Shown: positions 54,398-62,382, counted from the first letter of the stretch. The stretch: DNA of 64,000 nucleotides from JADKIH01 sp964595205 (GCA_964595205.1 CAZQOQ010000018.1:183496-247495), one strand, 5' to 3'. A program made the numbers and translations. Notes: generated from the sequence alone by a model not told the origin.

Positions 54398-55130
54398 CGT
54401 TTCTTATTTCGTTCATAAATATAATCAAGTTGTCAAATGTTTGTAGCTGTTGTTCTTCTAATGATATGTCTGCCGAACTGTCCATTAGTAATTTGCCTAA
54501 ATATCCAAATTGAGAATGATTACCTCCTTTTATCAAAACTAATTTCGTGTCCTTGGGCAACTTGTTTTTATTAGCCAAAACTTCATCAACACTTGCAAGT
54601 CCATCATTCTCGGCATATAGTTTTATACAAGAAATGTTTTGGTTTGATAAATCTATGTCTCTTGGGTGTGAAGTTCCCATTAAAAAAAGACCTTTCATTA
54701 AATTAGGGTTTTCATAGACGAAATGGGCCGCCATTTTACCTCCTTGCGAATGTCCGCCAATAATGTAATTGCCTTGTTTCAAATTGAATAATTTAGATAT
54801 TTTTTTATAGTCATATTGTGGAAGTCTCCAATTCATTTTTATTAGGTGACAAGTAAATCCATTTTGTGCTAATTTTCTGCAAAGTGGTGCATATGCTTTT
54901 GGGTCAGTTAAGCCACCTTGAAAAAAGATAATTTCAAATTTGTTTTTGGAAGCGTCAGATTTAAAAGTGATTAGGTCATCCGTTTCAATTACAGAAACAA
55001 TGTCTGAGTTTAAAAATGTGTCTTTGGGAAGATTGTGAGATTGGAATGTAGTCCAATTCCAAACAAAGAATATAATTACAAGGCTAAACCAAATTATCTT
55101 AAAAATTTTCCACCATTTTTTCTTTTTCAT
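54390..55130 (-). CDS. Cassette 5: membrane-anchored alpha/beta hydrolase
   Basis: The protein begins with a hydrophobic segment (IIWFSLVIIFFVWNWTTF) that anchors or exports it. The alpha/beta hydrolase core includes the oxyanion region FFQGGLTDPKAY, the nucleophile elbow GGHSQGGKMAAH (GxSxG), the acid in YAENDGLAS and His in KGGNHSQFGYLGK. All three triad residues are present. It has the size (246 residues) of small carboxylesterase-like hydrolases. Start at ATG 55130; a TTG at 55139 is less likely. Confidence 0.85.
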   Translation of the reverse strand: MKKKKWWKIFKIIWFSLVIIFFVWNWTTFQSHNLPKDTFLNSDIVSVIETDDLITFKSDASKNKFEIIFFQGGLTDPKAYAPLCRKLAQNGFTCHLIKMNWRLPQYDYKKISKLFNLKQGNYIIGGHSQGGKMAAHFVYENPNLMKGLFLMGTSHPRDIDLSNQNISCIKLYAENDGLASVDEVLANKNKLPKDTKLVLIKGGNHSQFGYLGKLLMDSSADISLEEQQLQTFDNLIIFMNEIRNGL

Positions 55131-55245
55131 TATGTTCAATTGGTTTGAGAAAAATTAGTCCTACTGCAATTAATAAAACGCAAAGCCCCAAAATGAACCA
55201 AAGCGTTTTGCTGTTTTTTCCTTTTGATATAAATTCTCCTAACAT
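55099..55245 (-). CDS. Cassette 5 upstream small membrane protein (48 residues)
   Basis: Too short for the usual gene finders. From ATG 55245 the frame gives MLGEFISKGKNSKTLWF and a single membrane helix (FILGLCVLLIAVGLIFL), then a charged tail and a stop at 55099. It overlaps the hydrolase start by 32 bp, which suggests translational coupling. It could be a real partner of the membrane hydrolase or a chance frame. Confidence 0.5.
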   Translation of the reverse strand: MLGEFISKGKNSKTLWFILGLCVLLIAVGLIFLKPIEHNEKEKMVENF

Positions 55246-55308
55246 AATTTTTTAATTTTTATGTTAATTCGTCTTTTGGTTACCTATACTGTGTATCGTC
55301 TTAAAATG

Positions 55309-55388
55309 ACTTACGTTTTGCAAGCAGGCGCAGAAGCGGCAAATAGGCGGTTAGGTCGAGCCGCTTTTGCGCTTGCTTGCTGTTAGCG
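55309..55388 (-). repeat. attC site f
   Basis: Arms GCAAGCAGGCGCAGAAGCGG (55320-55339) and CCGCTTTTGCGCTTGCTTGC (55361-55380) pair over 20 bases with two mismatches, the best stem in the array. Boundaries are ACTTACG and GTTAGCG. At 80 bp it is the shortest clear site. Confidence 0.82.
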
Positions 55389-55411
55389 GTTGGTTTTATG
55401 TCCATGTCTAT

Positions 55412-55747
55412 TTACATTTTATTGGTCGCAACGATTTCGTTAATGGATTTAAATACAGGTCGACCTTTTGATAGTATTAAGTCCCTTTCTTTGTTTGCAC
55501 CTGGGCTTTCCGCTAAAAGTAATAAGGCATCACAAGCACTAATAACTGCTAATGAAATGTCCATTGTGCATTTATATTTGTCTGAAACATTTGCATGTTC
55601 TAATACTGGAATAGCTGCGTTCATTCCGACTATTGGCACATGTCCAAGCTCAAGAAGTCTTGCTGCGGCTTTATTCATATTGTCCAAATTTATTTGTCTT
55701 TGTTCAGCTGTGTCTGCCGAATAAGGTCCTGCTACTCCTATTATCAT
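55412..55747 (-). CDS. Cassette 6: nucleoside 2-deoxyribosyltransferase-like protein
   Basis: The 111-residue product begins MIIGVAGPYSADTAEQRQIN, the nucleotide-sugar site of NDT/DUF4406 proteins. It has LLELGHVPIVGMNAAIPV and then CDALLLLAESPGANKERDL, whose SPGANKE segment matches the SxGxxxE pattern with the catalytic-type Glu. The start is ATG 55747, because a further 17 residues to 55798 are attC-derived. Proteins of this family cleave or exchange nucleoside bases. In phages and islands they also appear in nucleotide-related roles. Confidence 0.82.
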   Translation of the reverse strand: MIIGVAGPYSADTAEQRQINLDNMNKAAARLLELGHVPIVGMNAAIPVLEHANVSDKYKCTMDISLAVISACDALLLLAESPGANKERDLILSKGRPVFKSINEIVATNKM

Positions 55748-55775
55748 GTCAATGTGTTTTTTTGTCAAGCTTACC

Positions 55776-55871
55776 GCTAACGTCCCGTAGCTTGCCAAAG
55801 TGCCGCCCGTTCCGTCATTTCAAATATAGCGAAAATGTTTGTGGCGGCAGTTTGGCAAGGTGATGCTATGC
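55776..55871 (-). repeat. attC site g
   Basis: Starts GCTAACG (55776-55782) and ends GCTATGC (55865-55871), one base off GTTATGC. Arms GCTTGCCAAAGTGCCGCC (near 55790-55807) and GGCGGCAGTTTGGCAAGG (55843-55860) pair well. It lies 11 bp after the toxin gene. Confidence 0.82.
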
Positions 55872-55881
55872 GAATACCTTG

Positions 55882-56181
55882 TTACTTAAGCTTACCCGGA
55901 TCTTGCCAATTGTCAAACAGTGTGTGCACTTTTATTATGCTTCTTTCGACCGAATAAATAATTGAAATCTGCTTTAAAATTACAGCCTTACGATAACCTT
56001 TTTTAATTAACGACTTAGGATATATTTCAGGAAACCGGGAAACAATTTCTTCAAAAGCGGCTTAGGCAATTAGAAAATTTTCAACTTCTTTTAACGACCA
56101 GTTTTCAGTAAGAAATTTGATAATCTGATCGGTCTTACGGGCAGACTCATTTGACCAAATAACTTCAAGCTTGCTTGCCAT
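55882..56181 (-). pseudogene. Cassette 7: RelE/ParE-type toxin with an in-frame stop
   Basis: The reading frame from ATG 56181 encodes a RelE/ParE-like protein (ASKLEVIWSNESARKTDQII, then FEEIVSRFPEIYPKSLIKKG, YRKAVILKQISIIYSVERSI and VHTLFDNWQDPGKLK) with a stop codon, TAA, at codon 40 (56062-56064). Without it the protein would be 99 residues, normal for the family. It overlaps the antitoxin gene by 17 bp. The stop is a single-base change from CAA, AAA or GAA, so the toxin is probably dead. Confidence 0.8.
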
Positions 56182-56392
56182 ACCGATTCCAAAATTGCTT
56201 ACTGCTCAAAACTCTCCCCTTCTTATGGTCTTCGATACCTTTTTGTATTGATTTTTTCTGCTTAGTGCTCAGATTATCATACCAATCACCAGACTCTTCT
56301 GAGTCCTTAATGGAAGACAAAGATTTAAGAAGATTTTTATCCTTCAGTTTTGAAATCCAGCTAATAAGTTCAAGTCTTATTTGTGAGCTCAT
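56165..56392 (-). CDS. Cassette 7: antitoxin of the RelE/ParE pair
   Basis: The 75-residue product (MSSQIRLELISWISKLKDK, then KDSEESGDWYDNLSTKQKKS and IQKGIEDHKKGRVLSSKQFW) is a typical small helical antitoxin with the conserved EDHKKGRVLSSKQ tail. It comes first and overlaps the toxin start, as in most type II modules. ATG 56392 is used instead of TTG 56398. It remains intact while the toxin does not. Confidence 0.85.
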   Translation of the reverse strand: MSSQIRLELISWISKLKDKNLLKSLSSIKDSEESGDWYDNLSTKQKKSIQKGIEDHKKGRVLSSKQFWNRYGKQA

Positions 56393-56442
56393 ACGCAAAT
56401 ATAAATAAACAGGATGGAATTTTCAAGTTATGTTTTCAATTT

Positions 56443-56587
56443 GCTGATAGATGTTTGCATGCTGTTGGTTTCGCAAAACGTTCCACAAGTTTTCGGAGAA
56501 GGATTTGTCTGCCAAGACAACTGCTCGTAGGAAACCCGCACACCAAATTTACGATTTTGCCCGCATAGAGCAAACTTGCTGTTAGCA
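56443..56587 (-). repeat. attC-like site h1 (weak, possible empty cassette)
   Basis: Ends CTTGCTGTTAGC (56576-56587), which matches the end of site f over 12 bases. Its left box is GCTGATA and the arm ATGTTTGC matches AGCAAACTT only in part. No gene lies between it and site h2. Confidence 0.4.
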
Positions 56588-56589
56588 AA

Positions 56590-56714
56590 CGTTTTTGTCT
56601 GTCGTGACTGTCCCCGTGCAAAAAATTTGATGCCAAAAAAAATACAGTCGGGGCACAGATTATTGTCCCACGAAATTGTCTACGGGGGACTGTCACACAA
56701 GAAAAACGTAATAG
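56590..56714 (-). repeat. attC-like site h2
   Basis: A long inverted repeat: the outer arm CGTTTTTGTCTG with its continuation GACTGTCCCCGT (56590-56617) faces ACGGGGGACTGTCAC and then AAGAAAAACG (56682-56708). The right box is GTAATAG. It lies 44 bp after the stop of cassette 8. Sequence between 56393 and 56757 holds only h1 and h2 and no gene. Confidence 0.55.
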
Positions 56715-56757
56715 GCGCGCAACTGTCGAGATGTGCTCTCAAGGAAAAATTGTCAAG

Positions 56758-57294
56758 TCAGTAACAGGTTGTAAAATTTCCATTTGTTACTCGAATTAAT
56801 ACTGTGTCTGTCGTCATTAATTTTCTTGCAGTGAAACTGAAAGTCCCACGAATAATTCTACTTGCTTCGTCTTTACTCGTAATTGTAAGTGTCCCGTTGT
56901 AAGTGGAGTCAGTTTCATAGCCAATAGCGGTAGAAGCAGAATATTGGTCTTCATAGAATGCATGACCATCGTAAAGGTGAATGCTGTCCCTTTTTGCTCC
57001 TAACTTTCCAAGATAATATGTCCCCGGAGCGCTGTTGACCAAGTCGATTGAAAAGAAATGGTAGTCTGTTGGTCGAGTGCCTCTTTGGGCGTAAATATTG
57101 GTAAATGGACAGGACGGACCCTTTCCGCAATAGTGTATATTGGTATTTATATCAGCTGTCTGATATGATGAACTGTCTATTGTTGCTTGAAAATTATTCT
57201 GTGAGCAGTCTCCCTTGTCGGTGGTGCTGTGGTCTTTTTTACAAGCACTAAATGTTGTTAGAGAAAATAGAAATATGATTGCCCAGTTTTTCAT
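56758..57294 (-). CDS. Cassette 8: lipoprotein of unknown function
   Basis: Start at ATG 57294 (MKNWAIIFLFSLTTFSACKKD) gives a lipobox ending in Cys 18. The mature part is a beta-rich domain (NNFQATIDSSSYQTADINTN, DYHFFSIDLVNSAPGTYYLG, YNGTLTITSKDEASRIIRGT, FSFTARK), a common Bacteroidota lipoprotein pattern. The upstream frame up to 57354 contains no leader and is not used. Confidence 0.72.
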   Translation of the reverse strand: MKNWAIIFLFSLTTFSACKKDHSTTDKGDCSQNNFQATIDSSSYQTADINTNIHYCGKGPSCPFTNIYAQRGTRPTDYHFFSIDLVNSAPGTYYLGKLGAKRDSIHLYDGHAFYEDQYSASTAIGYETDSTYNGTLTITSKDEASRIIRGTFSFTARKLMTTDTVLIRVTNGNFTTCY

Positions 57295-57376
57295 TTTTCT
57301 CCGAGCGAAACTGTCGACCGATTGCGAAGTTGTCCGGTTGAAAACTGCTGTCATTATCTTTGGTTTTAAAATGTTT

Positions 57377-57462
57377 GCTAACGTGCGGAGGATTGCCGCC
57401 GCGCTTTTTACAAAAATATAAAATTAAAAGAGAAAAAAGTGTGGAGGCAATGCGAGTGTGCC
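57377..57462 (-). repeat. attC site i (type A)
   Basis: Starts GCTAACG (57377-57383). Arms GATTGCCGCCGCGCTTTTT and AAAAAGTGTGGAGGCAATGC bracket the loop CAAAAATATAAAATTAAAAG. The right box GTGTGCC has drifted from GTTATGC. It lies 13 bp after cassette 9. Confidence 0.75.
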
Positions 57463-57474
57463 TGTGCTTCTTAT

Positions 57475-58086
57475 TTATTCATTCGAAGAAAAATAGCCAA
57501 TGCTACTATCAGGTTTCAACAGCTTAATATCACTGATTAGTTTGTCAAATTCTTCTTCGGTAATTATTCCCTCTTCTAAAAGTAGTTTCAACATTTCATT
57601 CTTGAATTCAAAACTTATTTTATTGTCCAAAGGCCGAACCCGCAAGTCAATAATTCTTTTTTTAATATTTTGGTTAAGTTTTTCTATAAATATTTTTACT
57701 TCCCTTTCATTGGGACTTTGAGCTAATAGTGAAAAAGACTTCTTGCCTCCATTAATTACGATTAGTGGCTTCCTGGTTTCTAACCACATAAGAATCAAAA
57801 TACCAAAAATAACTATGCTTCCAATCGTTACGAGTATTATATCTCGGGTTTCATTCAGGTTTGAGTGTTGTAACATAAGTTTACCACCAATAGCAGTAAA
57901 TATTGTAAGAACAGCAAATACTAGGCTTCCTTCTTTTTTTCGAATATAAAGGGATTCAAGTCCTAAGTCTTCGTATTTCACTTTTCCTTCAAAATCTTGA
58001 GTTGGAGTTTTTAATCGCATCCAAATCTCTTTATCTAAAAGTTTAAAATGTCTCTTATCCCAAAGTCTATTTTGTTTTAGTTCCAT
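57475..58086 (-). CDS. Cassette 9: two-helix membrane protein, unknown function
   Basis: The 203-residue product has a soluble N-terminal region (MELKQNRLWDKRHFKLLDKE), two membrane helices (residues about 55-105; LVFAVLTIFTAIGGKLML and ILVTIGSIVIFGILILMWLE) and a charged cytoplasmic C-terminal domain (VKIFIEKLNQNIKKRIIDLR, then a helical tail LEEGIITEEEFDKLISDIK). The tail is reminiscent of the short C-terminal SHOCT-like motif, which often occurs in membrane proteins. Function unknown. Confidence 0.65.
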   Translation of the reverse strand: MELKQNRLWDKRHFKLLDKEIWMRLKTPTQDFEGKVKYEDLGLESLYIRKKEGSLVFAVLTIFTAIGGKLMLQHSNLNETRDIILVTIGSIVIFGILILMWLETRKPLIVINGGKKSFSLLAQSPNEREVKIFIEKLNQNIKKRIIDLRVRPLDNKISFEFKNEMLKLLLEEGIITEEEFDKLISDIKLLKPDSSIGYFSSNE

Positions 58087-58129
58087 TATTTATTCTTAAA
58101 AATCAAAGTACAAAACCTGGTTGCATGGC

Positions 58130-58220
58130 GCATAACGCCCAGAGCATTGCCGCAGCGCTTTTTTACCAAATATAAAAAATAAAAGAGAAAAAAAGAGTTG
58201 CGGCAATGCTAATGTTATCG
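58130..58220 (-). repeat. attC site j (type A)
   Basis: Starts GCATAACG (58130-58137) and ends GTTATCG (58214-58220). Arms GCATTGCCGCAGCGC and GTTGCGGCAATGC pair well. The loop TACCAAATATAAAAAATAAA is close to sites i, l and o. It is 33 bp after cassette 10. Confidence 0.85.
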
Positions 58221-58252
58221 GAATACCCCATACTAACCATATGATTGAGTTT

Positions 58253-59494
58253 TTATTTTTTAATAAATTTACGCACTTCATTTCCTGCCTTAATAAAATA
58301 AATTCCTGCCGAAAGAAATGAAACATCCAGATCAACCTTTCTATTTGGAATAAAAGTAAAATCTTTTTCAATTTCAATTTTGCCAAGTACATTAAAGACT
58401 TTAATATTTGTGTTGTTGTATAAATGGACTGTGATAACAGAATTAGTTGGATTCGGAAAAAGATTTACGCTTTCATTTATTGATTGTTGAGCTATTCCAA
58501 CAGTAGGAGTATTTGTCCAAACACCTGAATAAACTTCGCCATACCAAATTCTGTTGTTATGGTCAGCATAAACAAAACCAGCACATCCCGATTGCGGCAA
58601 GTTCGCACCCATTTTAGTCCATGAAGTTCCGTCATATTTGTAAAGACCTTCACACCGATTTGATACCCAAATATTATTTGTTTGGTCAATTGCAATACTC
58701 TGATTGTAGTAAACCCAAGTATATGTACTGGAGAAAGGATTAATAGCTGTGAATGTATTCCCGTCAAATGTTGCAATGCCTCCAGTAGAACCGTTAAAGT
58801 CGTAGTTCGAACCCATCCAAAGAAGTCCATTTAGGTCTTTACAAAGTGTGCCAAAGCATGTACTTGGAATATTTGAATTTGTTGGGTTATAAATAACAAT
58901 GCTGTTGCTTATTGTGTCGTAAACATACAATCCTAAATTTTCTCCAACAGCATAAACAATATTTCCATCAATCAATAAGGTAGTAAAAAAGTCAGAAGCG
59001 GGTAGACCAGAATAATAATTAATGAATGACGTGCCATTGAATTTAGTAATGCCATTGCACGCTAACCATAATTCACCATTGTTATCAATGAATAAATCAG
59101 CTATTAAATCAGAAGGTAAATTTGAATTGGTTGTGTCATAAGTAATCCAATTTGTTCCATCAAATTTTGTAAGTCCCATGCCTCCACAGTAGTAAGTTAT
59201 CCAAACATTATTATTTTGGTCGGTAATCACTCTCCATACTGCATCGGATACAAGCCCTGAATTAGTATGGTCATAATGTGTCCAATTTGTTCCATCAAAT
59301 TTATTAAGTCCGTATTGAAAAGCACACCCATTTGAAGCACCAATCCAAACCGCATCACTATTATCAACTGAAATGCTTGTTACGCCATCGTTAGAAAGGC
59401 CGGAGTTAGTCTGATTATAATTTGTCCAGTTTTGAGAAATGGCAGAGAATGAAAAAATCCAAAATTGCAAGAGTAAGAGTATTATTTTTTTCAT
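58253..59494 (-). CDS. Cassette 10: two-component-regulator propeller protein with T9SS sorting domain
   Basis: After a signal peptide (ending FSAISQ), residues 25-330 contain propeller repeats (GLSNDGVTSISVDNSDAVWI, NKFDGTNWTHYDHTNSGLVS, VITDQNNNVWITYYCGGMGL). The final 80 residues are a T9SS sorting domain (VNLFPNPTNSVITVHLY, then FLSAGIYFIKAGNEVRKFIK). This is a full T9SS cargo protein within one cassette. Start is ATG 59494. Likely exported to the surface; the ligand is unknown. Confidence 0.87.
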   Translation of the reverse strand: MKKIILLLLQFWIFSFSAISQNWTNYNQTNSGLSNDGVTSISVDNSDAVWIGASNGCAFQYGLNKFDGTNWTHYDHTNSGLVSDAVWRVITDQNNNVWITYYCGGMGLTKFDGTNWITYDTTNSNLPSDLIADLFIDNNGELWLACNGITKFNGTSFINYYSGLPASDFFTTLLIDGNIVYAVGENLGLYVYDTISNSIVIYNPTNSNIPSTCFGTLCKDLNGLLWMGSNYDFNGSTGGIATFDGNTFTAINPFSSTYTWVYYNQSIAIDQTNNIWVSNRCEGLYKYDGTSWTKMGANLPQSGCAGFVYADHNNRIWYGEVYSGVWTNTPTVGIAQQSINESVNLFPNPTNSVITVHLYNNTNIKVFNVLGKIEIEKDFTFIPNRKVDLDVSFLSAGIYFIKAGNEVRKFIKK

Positions 59495-59541
59495 GCTTTT
59501 CAAATTAGCTGTGTCTTTTGTTCGAAGCGCAATGGGTTTCC

Positions 59542-59630
59542 GCTAACGTAGCAGGGCTTGGCGCCGTACCGACGTAACTATTAATCAAAGATAATTTTTT
59601 TGTTGCATAGCGCTAAGCCCAATGTTATGT
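59542..59630 (-). repeat. attC site k (type B)
   Basis: Starts GCTAACG (59542-59548) and ends GTTATGT (59624-59630). Arms GGGCTTGGCGCCGTAC and GCATAGCGCTAAGCCC pair well. The interior TCAAAGATAATTTTTTTGTT also matches site m, so k and m are near copies. The stop of cassette 11 (59625) lies inside the right box. Confidence 0.87.
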
Positions 59631-60584
59631 GCCGTTATACTTTTCACTTTGAGTTTTGATATGTCGTAACACTCTTTGATGAATTGCATGAACAATATTG
59701 TCGCTCCAAATCGTCCAGTAAAAGTCGGGCTTTATTTTATTTACATACCAAGTTGTTCCTTCAAGCAATGTATGCCCGTTTGGAAGTTGTGTCAACCTAA
59801 ATTGTCCTTGCTTTGAAACCCAGTAACCATGTAAATGATTTGGATGAATGTCATAAAGGCTTAACTCTTTCATCGGTTCTGGTTGGTCAGTAACATCAAA
59901 CTTTAAAAGTCGTGGTTCGTCCCAAACTGTAATTGGTTCAATAAAACTGCCTGTTGAAAAATTGCAATGTCTGATTGCTCCAACACCTTGTCCGTCTATT
60001 TGTGCATTGATTGGATAAGCAATACCTGTTTCAAAAATAAATTCTGTTGGCTCGTCTATCTGTGAAAATACAACAACATTTCTCCAAACTGCTTCTGCAG
60101 AAGCATTGATTTCAATTGTTGTTGTTACGCTACGAATATGTTCGCTGTCTTTGGTTGCATACTCAAAACCCATAATAGAAGGAACAGAAAGCAAAAGTAA
60201 AGTCATAGCGTTCGGTGTAGCACCAGCCATTTTATTTTTGATGATTTGATAACCGATTAAATAACCAACCCAAGTAAAAAACAGTCCAATAGGTGCAGCC
60301 ATTGCAATACAGATTATACCTTCAAATGCAAAAGTCAACAAGCCTAAACAGAAAATACCAAGTGTCAGGAAAGCAGTCAACCGCAATCCTCGTTTTGTTA
60401 CTTCATTTTTGTAGCCGTAGATAATTGTCGCAGATGCACCAAGAACTATCGGTAACCAAATGAAAAGTCCGATTGCATATTCACGAAAAACTTTTGTTGC
60501 TAAGTAAGCAAAGAACCAACTGAAAATGCAAGTCAGGAAAATTGCAAGTAGCTTTCTGCTGTTTGTGTTTATAAAGTCGTTCAT
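59625..60584 (-). CDS. Cassette 11: membrane protein with C-terminal SRPBCC (START-like) domain
   Basis: The N-terminal half (residues 1-150) has about five membrane helices (LLAIFLTCIFSWFFAYLAT, GLFIWLPIVLGASATIIYGY). After the last helix comes a SRPBCC-type lipid/ligand-binding domain (VTTTIEINASAEAVWRNVVV, then RHCNFSTGSFIEPITVWDEP and LPNGHTLLEGTTWYVNKIKP). The START-like fold binds a hydrophobic ligand; the pairing with a membrane part may point to an envelope or lipid role. Complete at 319 residues. Confidence 0.8.
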   Translation of the reverse strand: MNDFINTNSRKLLAIFLTCIFSWFFAYLATKVFREYAIGLFIWLPIVLGASATIIYGYKNEVTKRGLRLTAFLTLGIFCLGLLTFAFEGIICIAMAAPIGLFFTWVGYLIGYQIIKNKMAGATPNAMTLLLLSVPSIMGFEYATKDSEHIRSVTTTIEINASAEAVWRNVVVFSQIDEPTEFIFETGIAYPINAQIDGQGVGAIRHCNFSTGSFIEPITVWDEPRLLKFDVTDQPEPMKELSLYDIHPNHLHGYWVSKQGQFRLTQLPNGHTLLEGTTWYVNKIKPDFYWTIWSDNIVHAIHQRVLRHIKTQSEKYNGT

Positions 60585-60628
60585 TTCTTGTTAGTCAGTT
60601 TGAGTTTGTACGGTCGCCCCATAATGGC

Positions 60629-60718
60629 ACATAACGTCCGGAGCATTTCCGCAGCGTTTTTTACAAATATAAAAAAATAGGGAGAGTAAAAAACGTTGAG
60701 GCAATGCGAGTGTTATGC
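60629..60718 (-). repeat. attC site l (type A)
   Basis: Starts ACATAACG (60629-60636) and ends GTTATGC (60712-60718). Arms GCATTTCCGCAGCG and CGTTGAGGCAATGC pair with the loop TACAAATATAAAAAAATAGG. It is 17 bp after cassette 12. Confidence 0.87.
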
Positions 60719-60734
60719 GCAGTTTTATTAAGCA

Positions 60735-61712
60735 TTATTCTTTAATCACTTTTCCTTTCTGTATAATTTTGCTTTTATTTCGCACTTCGTAAATATATAT
60801 TCCTTTTGAAAGTTGTTCTGTTTGGAGTGTTGTTGAATTTGTAAAAGAGCTGCTGAAAAGTTTTCTTGCTGTAACATCATAGAAAGTTACTATAATGACT
60901 TCGTTTAAATTTGATGTTATATTTATTTTATCCTGAAAAGGATTAGGTGATAAAATAATTTCTTCTACATACGTTAAATAGTTTAATCCCTCAGTAAAAG
61001 GATTGCAAGTGAGAGAATCTTTTGAGACACAAATATCATCAAAGAAATAATATGCTCCTGCTAAATTTGAAGAAAGTCCATAATTTAATACATTTGTATG
61101 AAATTCATCAAAAAAATTACCAAGAATAATATATGAGTAGGAAGAATCCGCAATAAACGAACCATTAATTAGTGTCCAATTTATTGTGTCTTTAATTATA
61201 CTGTCAGCATAAATATGTGAGAAGTTGTGAAATCCTACGGGAGTGGAAAAACTGTAAGGAACTGTAGAAAATAAAACCCCTAGTTTGTTACATGCTTTTC
61301 TCCATGGTGAACTACTTTGTGCGGAACACAAAGCTTTAACAGAAACAAAGTATTTCTGTCCTATTATTAATGGTGATAATAATTGCGCATCGATCATTTC
61401 ATGATACTCTGGAGGTGAAAGAGTCCCCGGCCAGCAAACAAACATTCCGCAATAAGCATTTCCTGTTGCAGCAGGGAAATGACCTGCAGTGTTGTTAGGT
61501 ACTGAATTCTGATTAGGGGAGCAAGAATTGTAGTAATCGGGTGTATTAAGTGCTGTGCTCCAGCCCCGTGCATACGTTGTAAAATCAAGAGTTGGTATTG
61601 AAACTCCAGTTGGACACGCAATGGTATCTTCAAAACTTGGGTTAGGCACTAGATTTTGTCCAATACAATTTCCGCAAATCAATAATAGAGAAAATGATAA
61701 AAGAATTTTCAT
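60735..61712 (-). CDS. Cassette 12: T9SS-sorted protein with NLVPNPSFE domain
   Basis: Signal peptide (ending GNCIGQ), then the family start NLVPNPSFEDTIACPTGV and a jelly-roll-like domain (residues 25-235, including GMFVCWPGTLSPPEYHEMID and AGAYYFFDDICVSKDSLTC). The C-terminal T9SS sorting domain follows (EIILSPNPFQDKINITSN ... LSKGIYIYEVRNKSK). This NLVPNPSFE domain occurs in many Bacteroidota surface proteins, often before OmpA modules. A second complete T9SS cargo protein in a cassette. Confidence 0.87.
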   Translation of the reverse strand: MKILLSFSLLLICGNCIGQNLVPNPSFEDTIACPTGVSIPTLDFTTYARGWSTALNTPDYYNSCSPNQNSVPNNTAGHFPAATGNAYCGMFVCWPGTLSPPEYHEMIDAQLLSPLIIGQKYFVSVKALCSAQSSSPWRKACNKLGVLFSTVPYSFSTPVGFHNFSHIYADSIIKDTINWTLINGSFIADSSYSYIILGNFFDEFHTNVLNYGLSSNLAGAYYFFDDICVSKDSLTCNPFTEGLNYLTYVEEIILSPNPFQDKINITSNLNEVIIVTFYDVTARKLFSSSFTNSTTLQTEQLSKGIYIYEVRNKSKIIQKGKVIKE

Positions 61713-61764
61713 TTTTTAGTGCTTAAAATTAGTTTCACTATTAAATCGAAACGATTCAAATTGC

Positions 61765-61854
61765 GCATAACGTTGAAGGGCTTGGCGCCGTGCCGACGCA
61801 ACTTCGAATCAAAGATAATCTTTTTGTTGCATGGCGCTAAGCCCAATGTTATGC
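61765..61854 (-). repeat. attC site m (type B)
   Basis: Starts GCATAACG (61765-61772) and ends GTTATGC (61848-61854). Arms GGGCTTGGCGCCGTGC and GCATGGCGCTAAGCCC pair over 16 bases with two G-T/A-type differences. Read on the minus strand it runs GCATAAC, ATT, stem, loop, stem, TTCAAC, GTTATGC, the attC order R'', L'', L', R'. It is 11 bp after cassette 13. Confidence 0.9.
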
Positions 61855-61864
61855 GCAAGCAGAA

Positions 61865-62353
61865 TTAGTTATACGTTATTAATTGTTCAAAGCCCTCAAA
61901 TTTCAAATATGTTGACTTTTGTCCTGTGGCTAATATTAATTTTTTTAAAGGTTGTAAATTAAAAGATAAATTATCGTGACATAATGCTTCACAACCTCTA
62001 TTGTAATTCTTAAATTGTAGTTTTATTAAATAATAATCTTTATTTGAATTGTCATGTTGTAGGATACCAGTAGTAATGAGCTTTTTTTCATTTGTTCCGC
62101 ACCCGCATCCATAACTAATTCTAAATTTTAGTGAATCCCCTTCAATAGTTATAATTTCATTTATGTCACGAACACTTTCTCTTTTGATATTATGGACAAC
62201 ATTACCTGTCAAAATATCAAAATCATAGGAACTATCTGTATTACTCTGATTCCACGTATTAGAATCACATATGCTGATTACATAGGATGAAGTTTGGCTA
62301 AAAGTGGATATATAAATGATTTGTAATCCAATTATAAAAATTAATTTTTTCAT
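61865..62353 (-). CDS. Cassette 13: exported protein, unknown function
   Basis: From ATG 62353 the 162-residue product starts with a signal peptide (MKKLIFIIGLQIIYISTFSQ). A mature region contains ISYGCGCGTNEKKLITTG and NRGCEALCHDNLSFNLQPLK, with four conserved-looking cysteines. No family recognised. A TTG start upstream (62386) would read through attC sequence and is rejected. Confidence 0.65.
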   Translation of the reverse strand: MKKLIFIIGLQIIYISTFSQTSSYVISICDSNTWNQSNTDSSYDFDILTGNVVHNIKRESVRDINEIITIEGDSLKFRISYGCGCGTNEKKLITTGILQHDNSNKDYYLIKLQFKNYNRGCEALCHDNLSFNLQPLKKLILATGQKSTYLKFEGFEQLITYN

Positions 62354-62382
62354 GGTGTTATTTAGAATACTATACTGTTTGC

